From assembly GCA_041741455.1 (NCBI GenBank), contig JBGSJZ010000044.1, positions 1 through 64,000 on the forward strand: DNA of 64,000 bases, in the 5' to 3' direction. Below are positions 24,427 to 32,980 of the stretch, one piece after another. A program made the translations under genes and the position numbers. The notes beneath the pieces were generated by a model, which was not told the DNA's origin, did not search any database, and was given only the letters and a program-made list of their open reading frames with translations. The stretch is from CALESS01 sp041741455. Its GTDB lineage: Bacteria > Chloroflexota > Anaerolineae > Anaerolineales > Anaerolineaceae. Each line of letters starts with the position of its first letter. Positions within the stretch are counted from its first letter, which is position 1.

Positions 24427-26304
24427 TTGACTCCACCCCAGGTTCTGCCGTACGGCCTGTGGCCCAGCCCGATCTCAGCTCTGATGGACGGGCAGAGCGC
24501 CAGACTGCTGGATGTACAATGGGATTCTACCGGGCGTACCCTGGTCTGGTTGGAGCGCCGCAATGCCCGGCATACCCTGATTGTCAAGCCAGAAGATGGC
24601 GCGCGCTACGAACTGGTTGAAGACCTGGAGCCTTATGGCGGGGTGGGCTATGGTGGGGGTGAGTTCACCGTGCGGGATGGCCTGATTATTTATGCTGAGC
24701 GCGGCGGACGCTTGGTGCGCCGTTGCATCGGTCACGACCTGCCGCGCCCGATCACCCCGGCCTTCGGGCGGACCGCATCACCGACAATTTCGCCGGATGG
24801 CCGGCAGGTGCTGTATTGCTGGAGCGACGGAATAACGGATGCCCTGGCGCTGGTTGACAGCCAGGGAGAAACCTGGCCAGTCAAACTACGCAGCCATAGC
24901 GGCTTCTTCATGCAGCCAACCTGGCATCCGTTTGACAAGAAGTTGGCCTGGATCGAGTGGGATCACCCGTACATGCCATGGGATGAAACCCGGTTGATGT
25001 ATGCAACTAGCAGTGGACCCGGCATCCTGGACGAAGTGATTCCGCTGGTGGCAGAGCCAGAAAAAGTGGTCTACCAGCCGCTATTCTCGCCGGATGGCAA
25101 CTGGTTGAGTTCGATCGAATCCAATGGCGAATGGGAAGACCTGGTGCTGACCCACCTGCCGGATCTGCGCCGGCGGACCCTGGTGCACAGCGAGGGTTTT
25201 CACCTGTGCATCCCTGCCTGGGTGCAGGGATTGCGCTCCTACGGCTGGAGCAGCGACAGCCGCCGGATTTACTATCTGCGCAATTTCGGCGGCCAGGCTT
25301 CCTTATGGGTGGTGGATGTCGAAAGCAGCAGCTCCCGCCAGATTCCGATCACCCCCTACACCTGGGTGCGCCAACTGGCAGTTTCACCGGCCGGCGAGCA
25401 GGTGGCCTTCATTGCTTCGGCGCCGGGTGTGCCGGACCGTGTCGTCCGTTGGGATGGCGAACGGCTGCACGTGGAAGCTCGCTCACAACCCGAAGCGCTG
25501 GGTCCGGAATGGTTTGCCGAACCGCAGCCTTTCTCCTGGCCTGCTGCAGATGGGACGACGGTGCATGGCCTGTTCTTCCCGCCCACCAACCCGCAGGCCC
25601 GGGGTGATGGCCTGCCACCCTGCATCCTGCACATTCACGGCGGACCCAGTTCGCTGGATCCGCAGAGTTTTGACCCGGAGGTGGCTTACTTCACCAGCCG
25701 GGGCTACGCCCTGGTCCGGGTCAATTACCGCGGCAGCAGCGGCTATGGGCGCTGCTACCTGCGGGCGCTCTACGGACGCTGGGGTGAGTACGACGTGGAA
25801 GATGCAGCCGGGGCAGCCCGGGCCTTGATCGAGCAGGACCGGGTGGACCCCGGCAAGTTGATCATCATGGGCGGCAGTGCCGGCGGCTATACCGTGCTAA
25901 ACGGACTGATCCGCTACCCGCAATTGTTCAAAGCCGGCGTGGCCAAGTATCCGGTCAGCAACCTGTTCACCATTGATCTGGATACCCACAAATTCGAGGC
26001 CCATTACACCTCGCAACTGGTTGGCAAACTACCGCAAGAAACCCAGCGCTTTCGGGACTGGTCACCAATTTTCCACGTGGACCAGATACGCTCCCCGCTG
26101 GCCATCTTCCAAGGGGATGCCGATACGGCCGTGGTGCCGGCCCAGGCTGAAGAAATGGTGGCTGCCCTGCGGACGGCCGGGGTGCCGCACCTGTATAAGC
26201 TCTACCCGGGCGAAGGCCACGGCTTCCGCAAGACGGAAAACATTGTGGATTATTACCAGTCCACCGAACGCTTTTTACAGCAATACGTCCTGTTTGCCCC
26301 CTGA
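24427..26304 (+). CDS. S9 family peptidase (acylaminoacyl-peptidase/prolyl oligopeptidase-like)
   Basis: A 625-residue serine peptidase with an N-terminal beta-propeller (about residues 1-365; repeats such as TISPDGRQVLY, LFSPDGNWLSS, AVSPAGEQVAF) and a C-terminal alpha/beta hydrolase. The nucleophile is in GGSAGGYT (about 479-486), the aspartate in GDADTAV (about 560) and the histidine in GEGHGF (about 597). No signal peptide is seen, so it is cytosolic and degrades peptides. The start is a TTG directly after the thioredoxin stop; an ATG at 24484 is the alternative. Confidence 0.92.
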   Translation: MTPPQVLPYGLWPSPISALMDGQSARLLDVQWDSTGRTLVWLERRNARHTLIVKPEDGARYELVEDLEPYGGVGYGGGEFTVRDGLIIYAERGGRLVRRCIGHDLPRPITPAFGRTASPTISPDGRQVLYCWSDGITDALALVDSQGETWPVKLRSHSGFFMQPTWHPFDKKLAWIEWDHPYMPWDETRLMYATSSGPGILDEVIPLVAEPEKVVYQPLFSPDGNWLSSIESNGEWEDLVLTHLPDLRRRTLVHSEGFHLCIPAWVQGLRSYGWSSDSRRIYYLRNFGGQASLWVVDVESSSSRQIPITPYTWVRQLAVSPAGEQVAFIASAPGVPDRVVRWDGERLHVEARSQPEALGPEWFAEPQPFSWPAADGTTVHGLFFPPTNPQARGDGLPPCILHIHGGPSSLDPQSFDPEVAYFTSRGYALVRVNYRGSSGYGRCYLRALYGRWGEYDVEDAAGAARALIEQDRVDPGKLIIMGGSAGGYTVLNGLIRYPQLFKAGVAKYPVSNLFTIDLDTHKFEAHYTSQLVGKLPQETQRFRDWSPIFHVDQIRSPLAIFQGDADTAVVPAQAEEMVAALRTAGVPHLYKLYPGEGHGFRKTENIVDYYQSTERFLQQYVLFAP

Positions 26305-26317
26305 TCTAGGCCGGTAA

Positions 26318-26338
26318 GGGAGGGTGTGAGACCCTCCC
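26318..26338 (+). terminator. Hairpin after the S9 peptidase gene
   Basis: An eight-base stem (26318-26325 with 26331-26338) with a five-base loop lies 14 bases past the stop codon. No T-run follows, so it may be a dyad repeat rather than a terminator. Confidence 0.5.
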
Positions 26339-26352
26339 CTACGACGAATGAC

Positions 26353-26367
26353 TGTTAAAATAGGTAT
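26353..26367 (+). promoter_or_regulatory. Extended -10 promoter, leaderless start of the GT2 gene
   Basis: TAAAAT at 26356-26361 is preceded by TGT. The ATG at 26368 follows after six bases, so the transcript would begin at the start codon. No -35 is evident. This promoter opens the glycan cluster. Confidence 0.55.
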
Positions 26368-27330
26368 ATGAAACTCATCATCCAGATTCCCTGCTTCAAC
26401 GAAGCCGAGCATATTGCCCACACCCTGAGGCTACTGCCGCGCCAATTGGAAGGCATGGACCTGGTGGAAGTGCTGATCATCGACGACGGCAGCACGGATG
26501 AGACGGTGCAGGCCGCCCGGGCCGGGGGAGCCGATCACATCCTGCGCCTGGCGCATCACACCGGGTTGGCCGGGGCCTTTGCCGCCGGGCTGGATGCCTG
26601 CGTGCGGCTGGGGGCGGATATCATCGTCAACACGGATGCGGACAACCAGTACGAGGCGACCGACATCCCGCGCCTGATTGCACCATTGTTGAGTGGCCAG
26701 GCCGAACTGGTGATCGGCGACCGGGGCGTCATGCAGAACCAGGCCTTCTCCCCGCTCAAGCGGCGTTTGCAACGGCTGGGCAGCCGGGTGGTGGGTGGTG
26801 CTTCCAGCCTGACTGTGACCGATGCCACCAGCGGCTTCCGTGCCCTGACGCGCGAAGTGGCCCTGCGGACCATCGTGCTCAGCCAGTACTCCTACACCCT
26901 TGAGACGCTGATCCAGGCGGGCAACCAGCAGGTGAAGGTGCAGTTTGTGCCGGTCCAGACCAACCCGCCCCGCCGCCCTTCCCGCCTGATGAAGGGCATG
27001 GGGGACTACCTGGCGCATTCTGGCGTCACCATTCTGCGGGCCTACACCCTCTACCGGCCGCTGCGGGTCTTCACCTTTGTGGGCGGGATGATTTTCCTGC
27101 TGGGCTTGGCGCTGGCCATCCGCTACCTGGTATTTATGTTCCAAGGCCAGGGCGCTGGTCACGTCCAGTCGGTCATCGTCGCCGCCGTGCTGTTGATCGT
27201 CGGCTTCCAGACCTGGCTGATCGGCCTGGTGGCGGATTTGATCAGCTTCAACCGCAAGATCCTGGAAGAAATTCTGTACCGGGTGCGCAAGGCCGACGCG
27301 GGGGATGAGGGGGACGAGACACAGGAATGA
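26368..27330 (+). CDS. GT2 glycosyltransferase with C-terminal membrane helices (polyprenyl-phosphate type)
   Basis: The 320-residue protein has an N-terminal GT-A domain (IQIPCFNEAEHI, VLIIDDGSTDET, then NTDADNQYEATDI with the DxD motif, about residues 90-102) and, after residue 220, two membrane helices. This is the plan of DPM1/GtrB-like enzymes that load a sugar on a polyprenyl phosphate for use outside the membrane. SPLKRRLQRLGSR and TDATSGFRAL are typical of the group. It overlaps the next membrane protein gene by four bases, and the two likely act in series. Confidence 0.9.
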   Translation: MKLIIQIPCFNEAEHIAHTLRLLPRQLEGMDLVEVLIIDDGSTDETVQAARAGGADHILRLAHHTGLAGAFAAGLDACVRLGADIIVNTDADNQYEATDIPRLIAPLLSGQAELVIGDRGVMQNQAFSPLKRRLQRLGSRVVGGASSLTVTDATSGFRALTREVALRTIVLSQYSYTLETLIQAGNQQVKVQFVPVQTNPPRRPSRLMKGMGDYLAHSGVTILRAYTLYRPLRVFTFVGGMIFLLGLALAIRYLVFMFQGQGAGHVQSVIVAAVLLIVGFQTWLIGLVADLISFNRKILEEILYRVRKADAGDEGDETQE

Positions 27331-29219
27331 ACTGGCTGGAAGTGCGGCTGGTACTGGTAATCATCTGCCTGCTGCTGCTTCCGGGTTGGGCTTTCCTGGC
27401 AGCCAGCGGACTCTGGCGACGCTTTTCCCCGCTGATCCGCTGGATTGCAGCCATTTCGTTAAGCACAGCCTTTTTCCCCATTCTCTACTACATAGCCCGC
27501 GCCCTGCTGCCGGGTCTGCAAATTGGTCCGAATAAACTGATCGTTTTGCTGGTGCTGTGCGCCGGGCTAATCGTTTTCTGCCTGCGCAAAGATTGGAAAG
27601 CCCAGTTCGCGTTTGACCGTTGGGAGATTGCGGCCATTGCTACTTTTGGCATGACGCTCTTCACCCGCCTGTGGGTGGCGCACCTGCAACCGTACCCGGC
27701 CTGGAGCGATTCGCTCCACCATACCTACCTGACGTTATTGACCGCTACCAACGGCCAACTGCCCTTCACGCTGGATCCCTACGAACCGACACCGCTCAAT
27801 ATGTACCACCTGGGCTTGTATGCCCTGACTGGGCCAACCATGCTGCTGGCTAATGTGCCTGCCCACTCCGCCCTTTTGTGGATGGCGCAGGTGTTGAATG
27901 GCTTATGCGGCCTGGGTGTCTACTGGGCAGTGGATCGTCTGGCTGGCCGGCGCGGGGCCGTGCTGGCGGCAGCCGCGGTAGGATTGCTCTCTTTCCAACC
28001 GGCCTGGTTCGTCAACTGGGGGCGTTTTACCCAGGTTGCCAGCCAGATGGTCCTGTTGCCCGCCCTGATGTTAAGCTGGCAGGCCCTGTGTTCCTGGCGT
28101 GAGGAATGGCCGAACAAACGACTGGAGATTCTTTTGCTCTCGCTGGCCGGGGGAGTGTTGAGCGCCGGGGTCTTCCTGCTGCACTTCCGCCTGGCAGGGT
28201 TATTTTTACCATTGCTGGCGTTAGTTGCGCTGTGGGAATTGTGGCAGGCCTGCAAAGCCCACCGATTCCAGGTTACACTGGTTGGAGTGACCGTGTTGGG
28301 CAGCCTGGCGTTGCTATTCATCCTGCCCGCCCTGGTTCCCGCCTTGCAGCAGTACATTGCGCTCAAATCTTCTCCAACGGTGATCGCAACCGAGGCTGCT
28401 GGTGGAGGAAACTATTACACCTGGGAATGGAAAAACTTCACCCAACTGGGCGCGCAACTCTGGATTTTCATTGGTGCCGGGATGGGGCTGCTGCTGGGCC
28501 TCCTCCAGGCGCGCAAACTGGTTTTGCTGAGTGTGCTCTGGTTGGGGGTGTTTGCCTTCTTTGCCTACGCTCACCGGTTGGGTATCCCTTTGCTCAACAT
28601 CACCAACTTCAGCGGGTTTCTCATTTCCATCTCGCTTCCGCTGGCCCTGTTATGGGGCGCCGGGCTGGAAGGACTGTGGGTGCTGCTCCCGCCTGGCTGG
28701 CAATCCCGCCTGCAACTCCCGCTGATCGGGTTGGTTCTGGCAGCGGGTGCCTGGAGCGGAACATATCGTATGACCGGGTTGGAGGAGTTTCGCTTCTTTG
28801 TTACCCCGGCGGATGAGGCTGCCATGACCTGGATCAACCAGAACTTGCCGCAGGATGCCGGTTTTGTGGTGAACACCTTTATCTGGTTGGGTAGCTCCCC
28901 CCAGGGCGCGGACGCTGGCTACTGGATTCCATACTTTACCGGGCGCAAGACCACAACTGCCAGTATGTTGCACACCCTGGGCTCGGCGGACGATGCAGCT
29001 CGCGTTCAGTATTTGGGAGAACTGGCGGACCAATTGGAAACGGACCCGCAAGCTGTCGCCATCCTGTGCAGAGAAGGTTTCCATTACGCCTACCTGGGCG
29101 CCCGCGGCAGCTTTGACGGCCGCAGTTTATCCGCTGATATTGTTCTCCAAACACCGGATACCGAAGCCGTTTACGATACTCAAGGTGTCAAAATAATTCG
29201 GCTTTGTCCGGAAGATTGA
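27327..29219 (+). CDS. Large multi-pass membrane protein, probable GT-C type glycosyltransferase
   Basis: A 630-residue protein with some twelve to fourteen hydrophobic segments and a soluble C-terminal end of about 130 residues. An extracytoplasmic loop near residues 118-160 has acidic/aromatic residues (PAWSDSLHHTYL, DPYEPTPLNMYH), which resembles the first loop of GT-C transferases that use polyprenyl-linked sugars. The exact family is not certain. It starts within the stop codon of the GT2 gene that would make its lipid-linked donor, which supports the assignment. Confidence 0.7.
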   Translation: MNWLEVRLVLVIICLLLLPGWAFLAASGLWRRFSPLIRWIAAISLSTAFFPILYYIARALLPGLQIGPNKLIVLLVLCAGLIVFCLRKDWKAQFAFDRWEIAAIATFGMTLFTRLWVAHLQPYPAWSDSLHHTYLTLLTATNGQLPFTLDPYEPTPLNMYHLGLYALTGPTMLLANVPAHSALLWMAQVLNGLCGLGVYWAVDRLAGRRGAVLAAAAVGLLSFQPAWFVNWGRFTQVASQMVLLPALMLSWQALCSWREEWPNKRLEILLLSLAGGVLSAGVFLLHFRLAGLFLPLLALVALWELWQACKAHRFQVTLVGVTVLGSLALLFILPALVPALQQYIALKSSPTVIATEAAGGGNYYTWEWKNFTQLGAQLWIFIGAGMGLLLGLLQARKLVLLSVLWLGVFAFFAYAHRLGIPLLNITNFSGFLISISLPLALLWGAGLEGLWVLLPPGWQSRLQLPLIGLVLAAGAWSGTYRMTGLEEFRFFVTPADEAAMTWINQNLPQDAGFVVNTFIWLGSSPQGADAGYWIPYFTGRKTTTASMLHTLGSADDAARVQYLGELADQLETDPQAVAILCREGFHYAYLGARGSFDGRSLSADIVLQTPDTEAVYDTQGVKIIRLCPED

Positions 29220-29235
29220 AACGATCGAAGAGCTT

Positions 29236-30396
29236 ATGAAGATATGCATCGCCACCACCGCTTTTCCCCGCTGGCAGAATGACTTCCGTGGCATCTTCGT
29301 CTATGAGGCCGCCCGAGCGCTGGTGAAACAGGGCTGCCAGGTCAAAGTGGTGGCCATGCACAACCCCAGCGCCAAAACGCACGAGGTACTGGATGGCATT
29401 GAGATCATCCGCCCACCCTATGCCCCGCAGAAATGCGAAATTCTGCAGCGGGATAGCGCTGGTATCCCGTCCGCCTGGAAGACTCACCCCTGGGCGCGCC
29501 TGCTTCTGATCCCTTTTTTTATCACCCATACCGCCGCCATCGCCCGCCAGGCCCGGGATTGCGACCTGATCCACGCCAATTGGACACTCTCTGCCATTTC
29601 TGCCTGGGCGGGTTACCCGTTCCATCGCAAGCCCTGCCTGGTGACCGTGCAGGGCAGCGATATCTTCCAGGCAACTAAAATCTCTCCCATCCGGACCGTG
29701 ACCAACCTGGCCTTGAAGAAAACCAAGCAGGTGCTGGCGCTTTCCCAATCCCTGGCTGAGGAAACCAGTCGGGTGACTGGCATCCGCCGGGAATTGATTC
29801 AAGTAGTGCCCAATGGTGTGAACCTTGAGAAGTTCCCGTTTGGCGAGCCCCAAAACCGCGAAAACCTGCTGCTGTTTGTCGGTTCATTGATTGAGCGCAA
29901 GGGCGGCCAGCATTTGATCGACGCCATGCCACAGGTGCTACGACAATTCCCTGGCTATCAACTGGTATTGATCGGTGAAGGTCCGCTTAAGGAGACCTGG
30001 CAGGCACAGATCTCCCGCCTCGGCCTGCAAGATCAGGTCAAGTTGATCGGTACGCAATCTCAGGCGGAGATCGCAGACTGGATGCGCCGCGCCCGCCTGT
30101 TTGTGCTGCCCTCGCTGGAGGAAGGCCAGGGTGTGGTCTTCGTCGAAGCGCTGGCCAGCGGCCTGCCCTGCCTGGGAACGAATGTGGGCGGCATCCCGGA
30201 TGTGGTGAACCCGCAGGTCGGCCGGTTGGTTACTCCTGGCAACTCCAGTGAACTGGCGCAGGTAATCTGTGATATATTGGAGGATCAGGCCGGCTGGGAG
30301 GCAATGTGTTTTGCTGCCCGCCAGCGAGCAGAAACCCATTATGATTGGGATCGAATCGCGGCCCGGCTGATTGAAATCTATCAACAGGTGAGGTAA
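29236..30396 (+). CDS. GT4 family glycosyltransferase
   Basis: A 386-residue retaining GT-B enzyme. The N-terminal half starts with KICIATTAFPRWQND, and the C-terminal Rossmann half holds LLFVGSLIERKGGQHLIDA (about residues 215-233) and the donor-site stretch VLPSLEEGQGVVFVEALASGLPCLGTNVGG with the E-x7-E motif. It adds a sugar from a nucleotide-sugar donor on the cytosolic side. It follows the GT-C gene after 16 bases. Confidence 0.92.
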   Translation: MKICIATTAFPRWQNDFRGIFVYEAARALVKQGCQVKVVAMHNPSAKTHEVLDGIEIIRPPYAPQKCEILQRDSAGIPSAWKTHPWARLLLIPFFITHTAAIARQARDCDLIHANWTLSAISAWAGYPFHRKPCLVTVQGSDIFQATKISPIRTVTNLALKKTKQVLALSQSLAEETSRVTGIRRELIQVVPNGVNLEKFPFGEPQNRENLLLFVGSLIERKGGQHLIDAMPQVLRQFPGYQLVLIGEGPLKETWQAQISRLGLQDQVKLIGTQSQAEIADWMRRARLFVLPSLEEGQGVVFVEALASGLPCLGTNVGGIPDVVNPQVGRLVTPGNSSELAQVICDILEDQAGWEAMCFAARQRAETHYDWDRIAARLIEIYQQVR

Positions 30397-30398
30397 GG

Positions 30399-31193
30399 AT
30401 GGATCAACCCGGGCGCGGCTACCAGGAGAATTTTTACGGCTTATACGAGAAATTTCAAGACCAGGAAAACCGGCGCGGCAAGGCGGAAAAAATCTCACAT
30501 GTGTTAATCAATTTTACTGGCCTGCCCCTGCAGAACTTTTCCTGCCTGGATCTGGGTTGTTCCAACGGTCTGATCACCCTTGAGATTGCGTCACTCTTCG
30601 GTCATGTGGTGGGATTGGATTACGATGGCCAGGCGGTTCGGATGACCCCGGTGGAAAAGCGCCAGGAATTCCTGTTTATCCATGGCGACGCCATGTGCCT
30701 GCCTTTTCCGGATCAATCCTTCGAGGCTGTTATCTGCTCCCAGGTGTATGAGCACGTACCCAGCGACCTGCGCCTGTTTGCCGAAATTGAGCGCATCCTC
30801 AAACCGGGTGGCGTAGTCTTTTTCTCCGGCCCTAACAAGGTCTTCCCGGTGGAACCCCACTATTACCTGCCGTTTCTGCATTGGCTGCCGGAAAAATGGG
30901 CGGATGGATACCTGCGCCTGTTGCGCAAGGGTAGCCATTTTTACGAGCGCTCGCGCACACCCTGGAATTTACGTAAAGTCTTTGCCCGCTACCACATCAA
31001 GGATGTCTCCATCCCTGTGATGCGCCTGTATGAGAGTAAAACCAAATCCAAATTCACCCGTCTGGTCTACCGCCTGATTCTCAAGATGCCCATCTTCTGG
31101 AAGCCACTGCTGGTGTTCCTACCCAACTTCAACTGGTTGCTGTACAAGCCGGCCAACCCGGCGGAACCGACAGGCTATGAAATCGTATCTTAA
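30399..31193 (+). CDS. Class I SAM-dependent methyltransferase
   Basis: A 264-residue enzyme with the SAM site CLDLGCSNGLITLEI (about residues 48-62), the acidic motif II in VVGLDYDGQAV and motif post-I/IV in FEAVICSQVYEHVPSDLR with the RILKPGGVVFFSGPN strand. The C-terminus carries a basic stretch and a hydrophobic region that could touch the membrane. It probably methylates a glycan or lipid-linked intermediate of this cluster; the acceptor is unknown. It starts two bases after the GT4 stop and overlaps the next methyltransferase gene by 17 bases. Confidence 0.88.
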   Translation: MDQPGRGYQENFYGLYEKFQDQENRRGKAEKISHVLINFTGLPLQNFSCLDLGCSNGLITLEIASLFGHVVGLDYDGQAVRMTPVEKRQEFLFIHGDAMCLPFPDQSFEAVICSQVYEHVPSDLRLFAEIERILKPGGVVFFSGPNKVFPVEPHYYLPFLHWLPEKWADGYLRLLRKGSHFYERSRTPWNLRKVFARYHIKDVSIPVMRLYESKTKSKFTRLVYRLILKMPIFWKPLLVFLPNFNWLLYKPANPAEPTGYEIVS

Positions 31194-31890
31194 ACGGATG
31201 CGTCAAAAGGTGGAGCAGGATCTGCAGGGCAAGCGGCGCTGGCAGGTTTTCTCGCCGGTCATCTATGCCCAATACCGGGTCATGCTGCCGATCCTGCAAA
31301 AACATGTGCACGGGGCGTTGTTGGATATCGGCTGCGGCCATCAGCCCTACCGCCGTTTCTTGCCGGAGAGTATCACCCGCTATGATGGTGTGGACCTGTT
31401 CAATCAATCCGAGGAAGGTACATACCACCTGAATGCCGAAGATCTGGCCGGTATCCCCGCCGAAAGTTATGACAGCGCGATTCTGATTGAAGTGCTGGAA
31501 CATCTGCCCCATCCCTGGCTGGCGTTGGCGGAAGCCTGGCGGATCCTCAAACCAGGTGGGGTGATCGTTGTTTCCGTGCCGCACCTCAGCCGCCTGCACG
31601 ATCTGCCCCATGATTATTATCGCTTCACAGCCAATGGTCTGGCCTCATTACTGCAAGATGCGGGTTTTGGAGAACTGGAGATTGTTCCCAAGGGTGGCGT
31701 TTTCAGCTTTCTTGGCCACCAGGTGTCCACGTTTTTTGTCAGCCTCACCTGGGGCATTCCCGTTCTGCGGGAAATTGTCTATTTCCTGAACGAGTGGTTG
31801 GTGACTCGCCTCTGCTTTGGACTGGATCGCTTGTTCGGCCAGGGGAACCTGGCGCCCCTGGGCTATGTAGCGGTTGGGCAAAAAGCATGA
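31177..31890 (+). CDS. Class I SAM-dependent methyltransferase
   Basis: A 237-residue methyltransferase with LLDIGCGHQPYRRFLP (SAM motif I, about residues 48-63), VDLFNQSEE (motif II region) and YDSAILIEVLEHLPHPWLALAEAWRI, followed by LKPGGVIVVSVPH. Its start is inside the end of the previous methyltransferase gene. The two are only distantly similar, so they probably modify different positions. The stop overlaps the start of the flippase-like gene. Confidence 0.88.
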   Translation: MKSYLKRMRQKVEQDLQGKRRWQVFSPVIYAQYRVMLPILQKHVHGALLDIGCGHQPYRRFLPESITRYDGVDLFNQSEEGTYHLNAEDLAGIPAESYDSAILIEVLEHLPHPWLALAEAWRILKPGGVIVVSVPHLSRLHDLPHDYYRFTANGLASLLQDAGFGELEIVPKGGVFSFLGHQVSTFFVSLTWGIPVLREIVYFLNEWLVTRLCFGLDRLFGQGNLAPLGYVAVGQKA

Positions 31891-32819
31891 ACTGGGCACG
31901 GGTCAAGGTCTGGGTCTACCGGGTCGGTTTATTCCTGGGTGCCTTGATCTTCCTGGTCCAGCTGATCTCCGGAGTTCAAGCCTTTCAATCTAACCGATTG
32001 CCGGTTGGCTTCCGGGGTATCGCCCTTTGGAGCATTGTCGGGATGGTACTGGTGGTTGGGCTACAGATTATCAATTGGAGTCACCTTCTAAAAATCGTGG
32101 GAGTGCACCTACCTCTGCTGGAACTGAGCAAGGGTTACGTACTTTCCAGCCTGCCAAAGTACATTCCGGGCTCCATTTGGGGATATATAAGTCGGAGTCA
32201 ATGGTTGAGCCAGGAACATGAAATCCCCCATAGCTCAACCAACCTGGCCAATCTCTTTGAAATAGAAGTAACCCTGGTATCAGCGACCAGCGTCATTCTG
32301 CTCGGCCTGGGGATCGTCAATGGGTCATGGTTGTACCTGGCAGCCGCACTGCTACTACCAGCGACCATCCTGTCTCTGACCCGTACCCTTATCCGTTTGC
32401 TCCTGCGCAAAGGTTGGTTCGGGTTGGCTGCCATCCCCAACCAACCCACAATGGATAATCGCTATTTATGGCTTGCCACCCTGATCTCCGGGGTGCAGTG
32501 GCTGATTCTGGGCGGCGCCACCTTGTTGCTGGTGGCAGGCGTCAAACCCCAGATTCAGTTCAGCTTGAGAGAATGGTTGCTGGCAGTGCAATGCTTCACC
32601 CTGGCCTGGCTGGGCGGCTTTTTTGTGATTTTTGTACCGGGTGGGTTGGGCATCCGGGAACTGGCATTAACTGGGTTAATAATGACAAACTTTTCCGCGA
32701 ATTACCAGACCGCCACACTGGTGGCGATTGGATCGCGCCTTGTCTACTCCGCTGGTGAAATCATCTGGCTTGGCATCGGTTTATTGCAAAAAGCTGGGGG
32801 AAAAGGGAAACAGGAATAA
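31887..32819 (+). CDS. LPG_synthase_TM (UPF0104) family membrane protein, flippase-like
   Basis: A 310-residue protein with about eight membrane segments. The segment FVPGGLGIRELAL (about residues 250-262) is the hallmark of the UPF0104/lysylphosphatidylglycerol synthase membrane domain, here without the soluble synthase half. YVLSSLPKYIPGSIWGYISR is also typical. Such proteins are proposed to move lipid-linked molecules across the membrane. I start it at the ATG at 31887, which overlaps the previous stop as ATGA, and not at the frame start at 31794. Confidence 0.85.
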   Translation: MNWARVKVWVYRVGLFLGALIFLVQLISGVQAFQSNRLPVGFRGIALWSIVGMVLVVGLQIINWSHLLKIVGVHLPLLELSKGYVLSSLPKYIPGSIWGYISRSQWLSQEHEIPHSSTNLANLFEIEVTLVSATSVILLGLGIVNGSWLYLAAALLLPATILSLTRTLIRLLLRKGWFGLAAIPNQPTMDNRYLWLATLISGVQWLILGGATLLLVAGVKPQIQFSLREWLLAVQCFTLAWLGGFFVIFVPGGLGIRELALTGLIMTNFSANYQTATLVAIGSRLVYSAGEIIWLGIGLLQKAGGKGKQE

Positions 32820-32980
32820 AAAATAATCCAAATGGGTTAATGGGATTCCCTGGATGCACACACCCTGGCAGTGGTCTGACCAAACCCAGTCTAAGAATAA
32901 TACCAATGGGGTATTGAAGGCCGGCCATTGGATGGGTATGATTACCACAGATCGAAAACTTCCAGTTTAGGAGAATTGAT
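32820..32980 (+). promoter_or_regulatory. Promoter of the secreted repeat protein
   Basis: TTGAAG at 32914-32919, a 17-base spacer and TATGAT at 32937-32942 form a good promoter. The ribosome binding site TTAGGAGAATT precedes the ATG at 32981. ACCACAGATCG at 32944-32954 resembles the ACCACAGA phrase at about 20148. Confidence 0.6.

Noticed and set aside
26431..27162. Minus-strand frame of 243 residues opposite the GT2 gene
   Set aside because: His/Gln-rich antisense shadow, no start signal, fully covered by a well-supported gene.
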